Shown here: positions 16,955 to 27,165 of the stretch, one piece after another | How the letters are laid out: each line of letters begins with the position of its first letter | Numbering within the stretch: position 1 is the first letter of the stretch | Source of the DNA: Tubulanus polymorphus | Taxonomy: Eukaryota > Nemertea > Palaeonemertea > Tubulaniformes > Tubulanidae | Direction: 5' to 3' | DNA: 60,000 bases | Assembly: GCF_964204645.1 (NCBI RefSeq) | Contig: NC_134027.1 | Span: 14,436,485-14,496,484, forward strand | Notes under the pieces: generated by a model | Database searches by the model: none | What the model saw: the letters and a program-made list of their open reading frames with translations, nothing else | Told to the model about the DNA's origin: nothing | Translations under genes and position numbers: made by a program

Positions 16955-17332
16955 CTATCTCTTGGTCGAGGAAGGCCCTTTTAAACAGAAAATTCTTAAA
17001 TAAGTTTTTATATGTCTCAATGTAACAATTGTTCTCATATCCACAGGAAGTGTATTCCATAAACGAGGTCCATAAGATTTAAAGACATGATCACCAGACC
17101 TAATGAGTGTTCTAGGTACCATAAGCGTATTTGCATTAACAGATCTTGTAGCCCTACCACTATTATAAGTCAAATTGCAGATGAGCTTCCGTATAATTAT
17201 TGTTATTTTACTAAAAAAACTTGCAGTGAACCAAACCCGCGATATACCACCTCCTGCCACACCCACTAAAGCCCAATTTTTCACATAATCAGAATATCCG
17301 TATATCTTGGAACTGGTCAAAATTAATTCCAA
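16955..17332 (-). pseudogene. LINE reverse-transcriptase C-terminal fragment
   Basis: The 125-codon minus-strand frame ends with VPRTLIRSGDHVFKSYGPR followed by LWNTLPVDMRT. This is the characteristic C-terminal tail of CR1/L2-type non-LTR reverse transcriptases. The upstream part is frameshifted and no RT core is present. It is a 5'-truncated copy lodged in a USP intron. Confidence 0.75.
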
Positions 17333-17819
17333 GTCACCGATATGAGCTGTTTGAATCTATCAGGGGTCGACACGGTTCATCTTCCATGGTTGTATACAAT
17401 CAAACAACGGTGTAGCAATTTCTAATACTAGCATATAATATATTCTTAATATTCACCTCGATGCCACAAGACATATTCAAGACATATTCAAATGTTCCGA
17501 CTGACGTATGCTCTCTTTTCCACATTCCAGGCAAGTGTCTGCAAATGGATAGCTACATCATTACAAAATTGATTAGGAAAATATCAGCAATTTTTTGTAA
17601 AAAGTCACATCGACCTACCTGTTGTTTTCAGCACAAATTCAAAACAAAGCGGCATTCTGCAAATAAATACACAAGTGAAGCTAGAGAGAACAAAAGTGAA
17701 AACTGAAAATATAGTACGCTAGGTGACAGCAAATACAGAATAGATTGATCACAAAATATACCAGTATGAAAAAGTAAAATATGGAAATCATACCCATACC
17801 TCTTAGGGTAAAAAGTTGA

Positions 17820-18090
17820 CTAGGGGTCCATAGGGATACCATGCCCACTTGGAAGGTGGTTTGAAATAATAATAATAATGGGCCAAGAGGTTTACCACAG
17901 CCTTATGAAATGCTTATATCAGATAACGAAACAGGGATGCAATTAAAGGTACGAGTAGATTCGGTCTTGATTAGAAAAATGAACTGAACCACGATACAGT
18001 GCCAGCACCAGTCGGCCATCTTGATTCTGACCAGGCCGGTCTGAGGTCAAAGGACACCGCGCCATCTGAACTGGTCAACAATCTTACAAT
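17820..18090. repeat. Dispersed repeat interrupted by virus-like element 1 (left half)
   Basis: Begins 'aggggtccatagggatacca', as in the repeat near 15278, and ends 'ctggtcaacaatcttacaat' at the element boundary. The continuation 'caatttcaaaattcaatgcc' lies beyond the element at 26713. Confidence 0.6.
18085..18090. other. Target-site duplication, left (TACAAT)
   Basis: TACAAT abuts the AGTAATAG terminus. The partner after the right terminus is GACAAT (26712–26717), with five of six bases equal. Polintons typically make 6-bp duplications. Confidence 0.65.
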
Positions 18091-18180
18091 AGTAATAGGG
18101 AAAGTGGGCTTTCATACCAGATTACGAGAGTACGAGACACCACTCATCACCACAAGTAATTTTTTTTCCTTATAAATGGG
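18091..18180 (+). repeat. Left terminal inverted repeat of element 1
   Basis: Matches the reverse complement of 26375–26711 from AGTAATAGGG through a poly-T tract and TTATAAATGGG, so it includes the start codon of the first gene. One 247-bp segment present in the right repeat is missing here, exactly between CACTCATCA words. Confidence 0.9.
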
Positions 18181-20437
18181 GGAGAATGAACAACATACAG
18201 AAAACAATAATGTCAATAAAAATCAATATTATTGCCCGTATTGTAAAAAATACATCGATAAATCTAAACATGAAAAATCTGCAAATCATATAAAAAATGT
18301 AATAGATTTTGAAACTCCAGAAAATTCCAATGAAAGAAAATAACGATTAGATGATATGAATGTGGAAATAAAATGTGAAGTTTGTAATGAATTTATAGTA
18401 AAAAGGAATTATAAAAGACATCTCGAATCACAAAAACATCATCAAAATTTGAGTAATAATGTTTTAGGAATAGATTATTTTGATGATAAACCTCAACAAG
18501 TAAAAAAACCAGCTTCAAAAACTAAATCTATTTCAAATAAACCTTACATGGAAAATGTTAGAAATTATATTGATTCACTAGAAATAAAAGATACAATTGA
18601 AATATTAGAAACATTACGTAGTAAAATTGGTCCTGCAGCTATTATATTTAGATTTTTTAAAGGTACAACAATAGAAGATTATAGTAAATTTAATGAAATA
18701 ATAGAAAAAATACTAGATTTGATAACAGATGTTGAATATCCAAAAATTAGTATCTCTGGGAAAGTAAGTTTCTTAAAGTCAGAAGAGAAAATGGATTATA
18801 ATATTCAAACACTCTCTGAAGAAATAATTTCAAAAACGCAAATAAAAGAGAAGTTAGAAAAAATATTGAATGAATTTAAACGTCATATTGAAGAAAGATA
18901 TTTTGAGGGTTCTGGTTTAACATTGAATGGAATTATATTTTTAGATTTAAATGTTTATAATACAAAAAGGAATAAAACATCAAAAAGTAAAACAATGTTT
19001 AAAAATGACTCAGACTTTACAACAGAAAAGGATATTAAAGCATCAAGTTATATTAAATTACCATTTACAACAAAAGCAGTAATAAATGTTCAAATGAAGA
19101 TAATAAATGTTTTCTATGGTCAATTATTAGTTGTTTACACCCAACAGAAGATATGACGCATAGTTTTAGAATAACAAATTACCGGAAATATGAAACATTA
19201 TATAAAATTGATCAATATCCAGTAACTATAAAAATGATTCCTAAAATAGAAAAAGTTAATAATTTAAAAATAAATGTATTTGAATTAATGCAATTACCAA
19301 AGACAAAAGGCGAAAATATTAAAGATTATACATTGGAAGCTTTATATTTAACAGAATATTATGATGATGAAAATGCTATAGATTTGTTATATTACAAAAA
19401 AGATGAAAATGAACATTATATGTGGTTAAAACAAATTGATTTATTCTTTAGAACAGAAAGTGATCATCATCATAAAATTCATCTATGTAGAAAATGTTTA
19501 TCTAAATTTATGACTGAGAATACATTATTAAAACATAAAGAAAGAATTATGTGATAATAAAGATTTTTGTAAATTAATAATGCCAACAGAAAAAGATTAT
19601 AAATTGAAATTTACTAATCATAAATTCAAGAATATTGTTCCATTTGTAATTTATGGGGATTTTGAATCGTTGAATAAAGAATTAACTGATCAAGATAGAA
19701 AAGAAATATATAACAAAAAGCAATTATTAAAATCAATGGATAAAGGAAATGAATTAAGTGAAGACACAATACAAGACCCACCAATTATAAATACAATTAA
19801 AAAAGTTCATCAAAGAGCTGCTGCTTATGGAATTTATATAAAATCAAATTATCCCGAATTATATGAAAGTCAATATATTTCTTTTAGAGGTGAAAATGTA
19901 GTTAATGATAATGTTATAAAATAATTGAATTAGAAAGTGATTTTGTAGAATTATTAAACAAAAATAAAAGAATAGTTATGACAAAAGAAGATGAAATTGA
20001 TTTTAATTATGCAACTCATTGTTGTTATTGTGAAAAACGTTTTTATTCAATTGATAAAAAAGTTAGAGATCAAGATCATTTAAATTCAGAATATCGTGGG
20101 GCTGCTCATGAAGATTGTAATTTACAAGCTAAGAAAGTAAATTTCGTTCCAATATTATTTCATAATTTATCAGGCTATGATACCCATCTATTTATAAAAC
20201 AATTATCGGGAAAATTGGGCGTAATTAATCAAGAAATAGAATAATATAATGCTATGAATGGTGTAAATGTAAGAAAATATGATTTTAAACTATTAGCTAA
20301 AACATCTGAAAATTATATTTCATTTCAATTTGGTTGCATTAGATTTTTAGATTCTTATAGATTTCTAGCAAGTTCATTAGATAATTTAGCAAAAAGTTTA
20401 GTTGATAATGATTTTGTTATAACTCGATATTATTATA
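18176..20437 (+). pseudogene. DNA polymerase B, N-terminal half only (element 1)
   Basis: Family-B polymerase N-terminal region, start chosen at 18176 in the ATAAATG context inside the terminal repeat. Two C2H2-like fingers come first (CPYCKKYIDKSKHEKSANH; KCEVCNEF...HLESQKHH), then another finger (LCRKCLSKF), the exonuclease motif YGDFESLNKE, and an endonuclease VII-like segment (CYCEKRF, VRDQDHLNSEYRGAAHEDC), then NLSGYDTHLF. Breaks: in-frame TAA at 18341 and 20242, and shifts near 19093, 19545 and 19920. The gene stops at 20437, before any palm motif, where it is fused to the membrane-protein gene. In intact relatives the enzyme replicates the element by protein priming. This copy cannot polymerise. 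Confidence 0.88.
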
Positions 20438-20797
20438 GGAATAACAATTCTTTCAATTCTAACAGCTGTAAATATGTTATTTACAACAATTGGTTTAGCA
20501 ATATCAAATGCTTTAAAATCTACTCCTACTCCCAATAAACCGGATAAACCCCCGAATGATAATAATTCTATACAAGATAAAGTTAAAGATGGTTTAAAAA
20601 AATTAGCAAAATATTTATGGGAACTATCTAAAAATTCTGCTGCAGCTTTACCAGGAATTATTGCATCAATTGTTGGTTTTATATTGAAATCTGCTGGGAA
20701 TATTCTTAACTTTGCTGCTGAACATATTATTTTATTTTTAATTACAGTTGTAAGTGCTATTATTTTTGGGTTAGTAAAAATAATCAAAAATAAATAA
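20438..20797 (+). pseudogene. C-terminal part of virion-type membrane protein (element 1)
   Basis: Open from the fusion point. It matches the last third of the gene at 37933–39047 in element 2 almost base for base. A hydrophobic helix (LFTTIGLAISNAL) is followed by a Pro/Asn linker, an amphipathic stretch (KLAKYLWELSKNSAAALPG) and two more hydrophobic segments ending IIFGLVKIIKNK. It retains a 28-residue membrane segment that element 2 has lost. The acidic and coiled-coil N-terminal two thirds are absent here. The role is unknown; similar proteins accompany capsid genes in these elements. Confidence 0.7.
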
Positions 20798-20817
20798 TTA
20801 ATTTTTTTGTTAAATAA

Positions 20818-22933
20818 ATGAGTGGGAGTTATATCAATCCTTCTAAGAATCATAGAATATCTAATGCTATTAAAGCAGAAAGATCTCATCATATAATTAC
20901 TCATAACCCTTCTAATATTAATCCTGATGAAACTTTATATGTTAGAATTCCTCGATTAACACAAAATACTTTTTATGTTCCAAATAGTATTTATTTATCA
21001 GCCGATATAAAAGTAACTGGTAATAATAATAATTATGTTGTTGATAATGTTGGAAGATATTTGATTAAAAAATTAACTATAAAGATCGGTCCAGAAACAG
21101 TTCTCTCATTAGATGATTATAATTTATTTATGCATTATAAAGATTTATGGTTAACTAAAGAAAATAGAAATAATATGATATTTCAAGGAATCCAATCAGA
21201 AAACCAAAATAAATTAAGATCTGAAGCCAATAATGCAGTAGTAGCTAATGACGTAGATAATTTGATTAAAAAGATTTATGGAAGCAAATATAAAATTCCA
21301 TTAGACTTTGAATTGATAAATAATAATGCACCTTTATATAAATACTAGTCGACTACCCGTCCTGGCGGACGGGTAGATTATAATGAATCACTAAGGTGCG
21401 GATAGAAATAATATAATATATAATATATATTATATAATATATAATAATATGTAATATAATATCATATATATTCATTTACACTATAAGTCTGGCATTAGAA
21501 AAAAAGTATTACAACATTTCGCTGTAAACTGTGTTTTTGGTTTTTTCGGGTGAGTGGGTACCTACTCTGGAAAGGGAAACATAGTGCAAGCCAAACGTGA
21601 ACGGAAGTCCAGTCCGCTAATGTATCTGAATGTTTGGCCGTGTGCTTTGTTAACTGCATGTCTTGGCAAAACAAGGGCGTAACTGGAATTACTCTTTCAT
21701 ACCTTTTTATCCGAAAACAACAATAACAGATCGGGCTTTTAAATCTCGGTGATTCTTAGAAGAATGGATTGGCATGCTTTCCTTTTGGAAGTGGTGAGCT
21801 CGAATACATACAGTCTCCACTATTAGATTCCGGGCAGAGAGAGGAAGTCACCGGCGTCTCTGTAGTCAAAAGCCAAGCAACAGCTGATGCTCACCACATC
21901 TGCAGTAATCTCCACTACATGTATTAGATCCCCAGAATTGAGGTCACCCGCGTCTCTGTAGTCAAGCACACTATACAGAAACCGACGCTCAAATGTTTGT
22001 TTCGATCAGCGCGCGCAGTGACGTCACGCGGAGCGTCCAAACTTAAATGGTCCAAAAGTCTACCTAAACTTTATCGTATCGGCACGAAATCGATACTAAA
22101 ACACAGATCAGACCACCCTCTTTCAATCCATACCACTCAACGCGTAATCGAAGCCACGCGAACGGAGATTACGCGTTACAAAGTTAAGACGCCTAGCCGC
22201 TTATAGTATAGATGTAATTCAAGAAGATATTATATTTGAGATAACATTTGCTCCTGTAAATGAAATTGTATTATCTAGCGTTAATAAAGATATGGGTTAT
22301 AAATTATCGAATATATGTTTAGAATATGATTCAGTAACGAATGAAAATATTGCTAACACAATTCAAACTCAATACAATCAAGGATTTTCATTATTATATG
22401 ATTATATTGATAAATTTAAAACTGTAACTATTAATGCAAATGATGAAATAATTAATGAGAATATTAATTTCCCAAGAAGATCTATTAAAGGTATATTAAT
22501 ATTTTTTACTATTGCAACATATACTAATGGTGCAATAAAGGTAGATAATTATTATAATACTGAAATAACAAAAGTAGAAATAACTATCGAAGGAATAGCA
22601 AATAAAATATTTTGTCAAGGAATGAGAATGATAGATCAATGGCCAGAAATTAGAAAACATTTTATGAATGAAAAAGTAAAATCATCTGAAAATTGTAATA
22701 TTAATCAAATTGATTATTATGCCGGTAATAAATATGCATTATGGGTAGATTTTAGAACAACAGAGGATAATTCATTACATGGTTCTGGGAAAAAACTACA
22801 GAACACTAAAGACGGAATACAATTATTCATGAAAAAGAAAAAAGGAAGCTTAAATTTTAAAATGCACATTTATATTATATCTGACGCACAATTAAATATT
22901 GTAAATTCACAATTAGATAGTATTCAATATTAG
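20818..22933 (+). pseudogene. Major capsid protein (double jelly-roll type), split by a Helitron
   Basis: The start at 20818 is preceded by 'gttaaataa'. The two coding parts, 20818–21344 and 22213–22933, together are 1248 nt, a multiple of three, so apart from the inserted Helitron the frame is open for about 415 codons. Motifs include RIPRLTQNTFYVPNS, SADIKVTGNNN, PLDFELINNNAPLYKY, EITFAPVNEIVL, SNICLEYDSV, RSIKGILIFFTIATYTNGA and FRTTEDNSLHGSGK, matching element 2. The assignment to the hexon-like double jelly-roll capsid of Polintons/adintoviruses rests on gene neighbourhood and overall pattern, not on a structure comparison. Confidence 0.75.
21345..22212 (-). mobile_element. Non-autonomous Helitron, 868 bp
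   Basis: On the minus strand it begins TCTATACTATAAGCGGC and ends with a 10-bp-stem hairpin (CTACCCGTCC / GGACGGGTAG), then TCGACTAG, directly followed by host T. The flanks are host A at the 5' end and T at the 3' end, with no target duplication, which is exactly the Helitron rule (5'-TC, 3' hairpin, CTRR, A|T site). Comparison with the uninterrupted capsid gene at 39594 in element 2 confirms the site. No Rep/helicase coding is present. The interior contains an AT-rich palindrome-like tract (21410–21460) and TGACGTCA near 22020. Confidence 0.92.
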
Positions 22934-22963
22934 AAATATAAAGTTAAAATTAACGATATATAA

Positions 22964-24092
22964 ATGGGCGGTAAAAAAAACTCCTAATACTAAAGAACAA
23001 TATTTAAGAAATTTATATTACAACCCTGAGAGTTCGGTTGCTTATTCTTCTACCAGAAATATATGGCGTCAAGTAAAACAAGATAAATTAGATAAGATAA
23101 TCCCACAAAATTTAGTTAAATATAAAGATATAAATGAATTTATGTTAGAACAACCAACATATAGAACACATAAAAAAATTGTTAGAAAATATAAAACTCG
23201 TAAAACTACGGTAAGTTATGTAGATCAACAATGGCAAGGAGATTTAATTGATATGAAAAATGTTAAGAAAGATAATGATGATTATTGGTGGATATTGAAT
23301 ATAATTGATATTTTTAGTCGTTATGTATGGAGTTTCCCACTTTTTAGAAAAGATGCTGTACAAACATCAAATGTTTTAAGAAAATTTCTTTCGGATGATA
23401 AAATAAAACCAGAAAAAATACAATTTGATGATGGAAAAGAATTTGATAATTCACTTGTTCATGAACTCTTAGACAATCATAATATTAAATATTTTTCAAC
23501 AAAATCGGATAAAAAAGCAGCAGTTGTTGAACGATTTAATAGAACATTAAGAATAAGAATGTGGAAATATTTTACAGCAAATAATACTTATAGATGGATT
23601 GATGTTTTACCAAAATTGATAGAAGGTTATAATAATTCTTATCATTCTTCTATTGGAATGAAACCTATTGATGCTAGAAAACCTGAAAATGCTGAAATTG
23701 CTTGGAATAATTTATATGGAGCATTTCTTGTAGATGATTTTGGTGAACCTAGATTTAAAATAGGACAACACGTTAGAATTTCTAAATATAAAAAGATATT
23801 TGATAAAGGATACGATCGTAATTTTACTAGAGAAATATATCAAATAAAAAAAGTAATAACAACAAAACCATATGTCTATAAATTAGAAGATTTAAATGGT
23901 GAAGAAGTTGATGGGTATTTTTATGAAGAAGAATTGAGTTTAACTACTGAAAATCTAGAACAAGAATATAAAATTGAAAAAGTATTAAAAACAAAAACTG
24001 TTAAAAGAAAAAAATATTCTTTAGTAAAGTGGGTTGGATGGCCAGATAAATTCAATGAATGGATATTATCAAGTAAAATTAAAAATATATAA
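22964..24092 (+). pseudogene. rve integrase with C-terminal chromodomain (element 1)
   Basis: The start at 22964 is preceded by TATATAA. An A8 run at about 22973 puts the first codons out of frame with the rest, a one-base slip. From there the frame is open to 24092. The integrase core has acidic residues in QGDLIDMK, QFDDGKEF and AVVERFNRT, with spacing close to D,D(35)E. A chromodomain-like C-terminus reads KYSLVKWVGWPDKFNEWI. It would integrate element DNA with 6-bp staggering, possibly steered to chromatin by the chromodomain. Its stop TAA is immediately followed by the ATPase ATG. Confidence 0.9.
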
Positions 24093-24698
24093 ATGAATAA
24101 GGAATTATTTATATTTGAGCCTCATAATATGTTAATTTCTGGCGTAACAAATTGTGGAAAAACTTATTTTATATTAAATTTATTAGAAACTGTTTATAAC
24201 TATTTTGATAATATCGTATTATTTTGTCCAATATATGAATTTAATCAAACTTATGATAGAAATATTACTAGAAATAATAAATTTATTATATTAGATCCTA
24301 AAACAGTAAAAGAAAATTTAGATAATTGTATTAAAATAGCAATTGATATTTATAAAGGATCAAATACATTATTTATCATAGATGATTGTGCAAATCTACA
24401 TGATTCAAAAATTAGAGAGAGTGAGTTATGTTATTTAGCTTTTTCTGGTAGACATTTTGGGATAACAACTTGGGTTTTAAATCAAAAATATAATTCAATT
24501 GTTAAAGATTTTAGAGAAAACATCAGATTTTTAGTTTTATTCTACAATAAAGATAGAAAATCGATGAAAAATGCACTTGAGGAAAATCATATAATTCCAC
24601 ATGATTTACATAATGAATATATGGATAAATTGAAAAATAACAAAAGATCAAAATTACTATTTAGATTACAACACCCATTTAAATGTGAATTTATTTAA
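24093..24698 (+). CDS. A32/FtsK-HerA-type DNA-packaging ATPase (element 1)
   Basis: 201 codons, uninterrupted. Walker A is GVTNCGKT at residues 17–24 and Walker B is TLFIIDDCA at about residues 92–100. The downstream motif GRHFGITTWVLNQKY matches the sensor region of A32-like packaging ATPases. In adenovirus-lineage and NCLDV-lineage viruses this enzyme pumps the genome into the capsid. The stop-start junction with the integrase is TAAATG with no spacer, implying coupled or shared expression signals. It is the best preserved gene of element 1. Element 2 has a shortened, broken copy at 41655–42218. Confidence 0.88.
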   Translation: MNKELFIFEPHNMLISGVTNCGKTYFILNLLETVYNYFDNIVLFCPIYEFNQTYDRNITRNNKFIILDPKTVKENLDNCIKIAIDIYKGSNTLFIIDDCANLHDSKIRESELCYLAFSGRHFGITTWVLNQKYNSIVKDFRENIRFLVLFYNKDRKSMKNALEENHIIPHDLHNEYMDKLKNNKRSKLLFRLQHPFKCEFI

Positions 24699-24702
24699 AT
24701 TC

Positions 24703-24985
24703 AACTAGCTTGTTAATCTAGTTGAATTCTAGTTACATTCTAGTTGAATTCTAGTTATTGGTATTTGAAACAAAAATCAAATAAAATTCAACAATATTTT
24801 AACTAGCTTGTTAATCTAGTTGATTTTTAGTTACATTCTAGTTAAATTCTACTTATTGGTAGTTGGAACAAAACTTAACTAGATTTAACAAGAAATAAAT
24901 AAAAACAATAATAATTCAACTAGTTTGTTAATCTAGTTGATTTTTAGTTACATTCTAGTTAAATTCTAGTTGCAACATCACAACT
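24703..24985. repeat. Three ~100–116-bp tandem repeats rich in CTAGTT palindromes
   Basis: Units begin at about 24703, 24801 and 24917 with 'aactagcttgttaatctagt'. Each contains several ACTAG/CTAGT inverted pairs able to form hairpins. They fill the gap between the ATPase stop and the next gene, and a transcription-end role is plausible. A similar 'actagctagtt' patch lies at 43720–43770 in element 2. Confidence 0.7.
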
Positions 24986-25003
24986 AATTTTTTTGTTATA
25001 TAA

Positions 25004-25518
25004 ATGGGAGGTTAAAAAAAATAAAATCTAAAAATGGTGATGTTCCAATTGAAAAAACTTTAGATGATTTAGGTATAACAGAAACAAAATTAACTCCAGA
25101 TGATGGTGCTTTAAATAATGTTACAACAAATAACAATTATGAATATTATCTCTATTGTAAACATCAATTAGAAATATTAATAGCATCTGGAAAATGTAAA
25201 AATTTTATCGGTAAAAATTTAACTTATAATGAATTAGATACAATGAAATCAGATGAAATTATTAGATTATTTAAGATTTATGAAACCGCGAGAACAGCTA
25301 GAATTAATGATGCGATATCAGAAAATGTAGTAAAAGGTTATAGTAAATTATGTAATTATATGCTGCCAATTCAAGATGAAAATAGATTATATGCTGATTT
25401 AAAAAATGATTATTTAGTTATGACTGAATTAAATAAATGGATTGGATATTTATCATTTCAATTAGGTGGATTTATGACATTATTATCAACTGGAGTTATA
25501 ACATTTTCAAAATATTGA
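25004..25518 (+). pseudogene. Conserved ~200-aa element protein with C-terminal membrane segment (element 1)
   Basis: The ATG at 25004 lies in TATATAAATG. A one-base shift in the 'ggttaaaaaaa' run puts the start out of frame with the body, which reads open to TGA at 25518. The body has EKTLDDLGI, YEYYLYCKHQLEIL, KIYETARTARINDAI and a terminal hydrophobic stretch (LGGFMTLLSTGVITFSKY). It is the counterpart of 43070–43672 in element 2, aligning over its whole length. The function is unknown; a tail-anchored virion or assembly protein is a guess. Confidence 0.65.
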
Positions 25519-25541
25519 AAGTAAAGATTTTTCTATAATAA

Positions 25542-25925
25542 ATGAGCGAAGTGGAAGAAGTGAAGGAATTAACTTTGAAGAAAAAACCGAGAACTCAGAA
25601 ACAAATTGAATGGTCTCGGCAATTAGGAATTAAATCACAAAAATATAAAAAAGCTGTTAAAGAAAAAATAGGTAATAAAAATGGTGAAAATATTGTTATT
25701 TCTACTCCTTCTAATGATAGAATATTTAATAAATGTCTATATTTTACAGTTGGATTTGTAATTGTATTCATTTTGATTGGGTGTAATTGGTATAAGAAAT
25801 CAAATAAAATTCATGATATTAATAATTCTGAAACAACTGCTATCAAATATGAAAATACTTCTGAAATTCCAAAATTGACAATAAAAAAATGGATTAATAT
25901 TTTAGAAAAAAGCAAAAAAAAATAA
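25542..25925 (+). CDS. Small basic single-pass membrane protein (element 1)
   Basis: 127 codons, start in ATAATAAATG. A lysine-rich N-terminus (KKKPRTQKQIEWSRQLG) is followed by one transmembrane helix at about residues 66–84 (LYFTVGFVIVFILIGCNWY) and a polar tail. The homologue at 42709–43077 has the same plan (RSEKQIKWARELG, then ITIGLVTVIILSGVIY). The basic head could bind DNA or capsid; this is inference only. Confidence 0.65.
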   Translation: MSEVEEVKELTLKKKPRTQKQIEWSRQLGIKSQKYKKAVKEKIGNKNGENIVISTPSNDRIFNKCLYFTVGFVIVFILIGCNWYKKSNKIHDINNSETTAIKYENTSEIPKLTIKKWINILEKSKKK

Positions 25926-25940
25926 TTCTTTTTAATTAAT

Positions 25941-26019
25941 TGAATATCTCACTACTTTTGTCTATCTATGTGGAGCAAATAAATTGCCCAGATAAGTCAT
26001 TTCGGATTCTAGATATTCA
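25941..26019. other. Conserved structured non-coding segment (element 1 copy)
   Basis: Shares with 43917–43998 the blocks ATATCTCACTACT, TTGTCTATCTAT and CCAGATAAGTCATTTCGGAT. It is closed by TGAATATC / GATATTCA and carries an inner hairpin at 25972–25989 (GG, GCAA / TTGC, CC). The inner stem bases differ from the other copy but stay paired. Confidence 0.5.
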
Positions 26020-26051
26020 TTATTTTTATTAATTTATTTTGTTTTTTTAAT

Positions 26052-26379
26052 CTAATCAACAATTTCTAAATCATGATGGCAATCTTCATTTTTTCCATGA
26101 TAGATTATTTTAAATCCTTCTAAATCTTTTAATTCCTCTTTACTCAATGAAACCCATTTATCAGGTAAAAATAATTGTAAATTCTCGCGATGTACTAACA
26201 TTGCAGTAGCTTAAATTAGCTGATACTTTCTCTCCATATTTAGTTTTTATCTTTTCTAATTTCAATATTTTATGTTCAATTTCTTTTGTAACATCAACTA
26301 ACTTTTTTATATCAAATTGTTTTTTTGCTGGTTTTATTCTGTTATTTATTGTTGCTAAGAATGCTTTTCTATCTCCCAT
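26052..26379 (-). pseudogene. Small OB-like element protein (element 1), frameshifted
   Basis: Minus strand, start at 26379 in TTATAAATG supplied by the right terminal repeat. The N-terminal part has KLVDVTKEIEHKILKLEKI and TKYGEKV; after a shift near 26200 it continues with LQLFLPDKWVSLSKEELKDL, IIYHGKNEDCHHD and a TAG stop. The pattern matches 33424–33777 of element 2 (FRTYLPDRFHRLSSEDLEEL, YKGKNEKGHHE). I suspect a short single-strand DNA-binding OB fold from the strand pattern, but this is unproven. The gene sits at opposite ends of the two elements. Confidence 0.6.
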
Positions 26380-26711
26380 TTATAAGGAAAAAAAATTACT
26401 TGTCATGATGAGTGGGGATTACTTCCCCTTGTATATAACAAGCACGCTATTAACCGTTCTCACACAAGCCTCACAGCATCTATCTATCCGAGCACAGCTG
26501 ACACGCAATCACTGTACTACAGTAATAGCACACGCGTTAATAACCGTTCTCAGTAGCGACTCACTGTATCGATCTATCCACGCGCAGTTGTTGTTACGCG
26601 CACTCACTGTATACATATATCACAACGCTGTTGACCGTTCTCGGCCTAGCTGTGATGAGTGGTGTCTCGTACTCTCGTACTCTGGTATGAAAGCCCACTT
26701 TCCCTATTACT
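26375..26711 (-). repeat. Right terminal inverted repeat of element 1, long form
   Basis: Reverse complement of the left repeat with 247 extra bases (about 26407–26653) bounded by GATGAGTG words. The extra part holds imperfect ~95-bp tandem units with 'taaccgttctc' and 'tcactgta(tc)gatctatcca' words. It ends with CTATTACT at 26711, then GACAAT. Confidence 0.88.
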
Positions 26712-26717
26712 GACAAT
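26712..26717. other. Target-site duplication, right (GACAAT)
   Basis: Directly follows the right terminus. The related uninterrupted repeat at 4634 reads 'aatcagacaatttcaa', so GACAAT is the likely original target. Confidence 0.65.
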
Positions 26718-27165
26718 TTCAAAATTCAATGCCCTCTGGTGAACATATATGCACAAACCTATGACTTGGAAATGGTCATAATCAAAGCGTATTGAAAACT
26801 AGATTCTGTCTACAAATGATGAAAGAAGTGGGATGTAAATCCTAAGTTATCCCCCTGGCAGGGATCAGAACTTGATGGCATTGCTAGACTCAGCAGCGGC
26901 ACGAAACTCTGCCACGCTAGATGCAGGTTTGAAAACTTGCGGCACCAATCAGATTGATTGAATAATCACTGAGAATAATTTCACAGATAAACTATCAATG
27001 GAAAAACCTGGGCTTAAATTAATCAGGATTTATGATTGGCTAATAATTGCATCTTCTAAGCTGCATTCTCTGTCTAGAATGGTAAGGTTTCATGAAGTGG
27101 CAAGTCTCAATCAATGCCATCAGATTTCACGCCCTACCAGGGGGGATGGTACCAAGTGGGTACCA
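26712..27165. repeat. Dispersed repeat family, copy B (right half of the interrupted copy)
   Basis: Runs 'caatttcaaaattcaatgcc', 'ggcagggatcagaacttgat', 'gcggcaccaatcagattg' and 'ctaagctgc', parallel to 4626–5040. Confidence 0.6.

Larger units (their letters stand above)
18091..26711 (+). mobile_element. Virus-like element 1 (Polinton/adintovirus-like), internally deleted
   Basis: An 8.6-kb element bounded by inverted repeats starting AGTAATAGGGAAAGTGGG and by a near-perfect 6-bp target duplication. Gene order is polymerase N-terminal part (+), membrane-protein C-terminal part (+), major capsid (+), integrase (+), ATPase (+), two membrane proteins (+), OB-like protein (−). The set of polymerase, rve integrase, A32-like ATPase and jelly-roll capsid defines Polintons/Mavericks and related adintoviruses. 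It lacks the ~7.2 kb found in element 2 between the polymerase middle and the membrane-protein gene. It is broken by stops, frameshifts and a Helitron, so it is surely inactive. Confidence 0.9.

Noticed and set aside
17461-17706. 81-codon plus-strand frame
   Set aside because: It lies antisense to two phase-matched USP exons and has no recognisable content.
20398-20904. 168-codon minus-strand frame
   Set aside because: Antisense shadow of the membrane-protein and capsid genes in AT-rich sequence.
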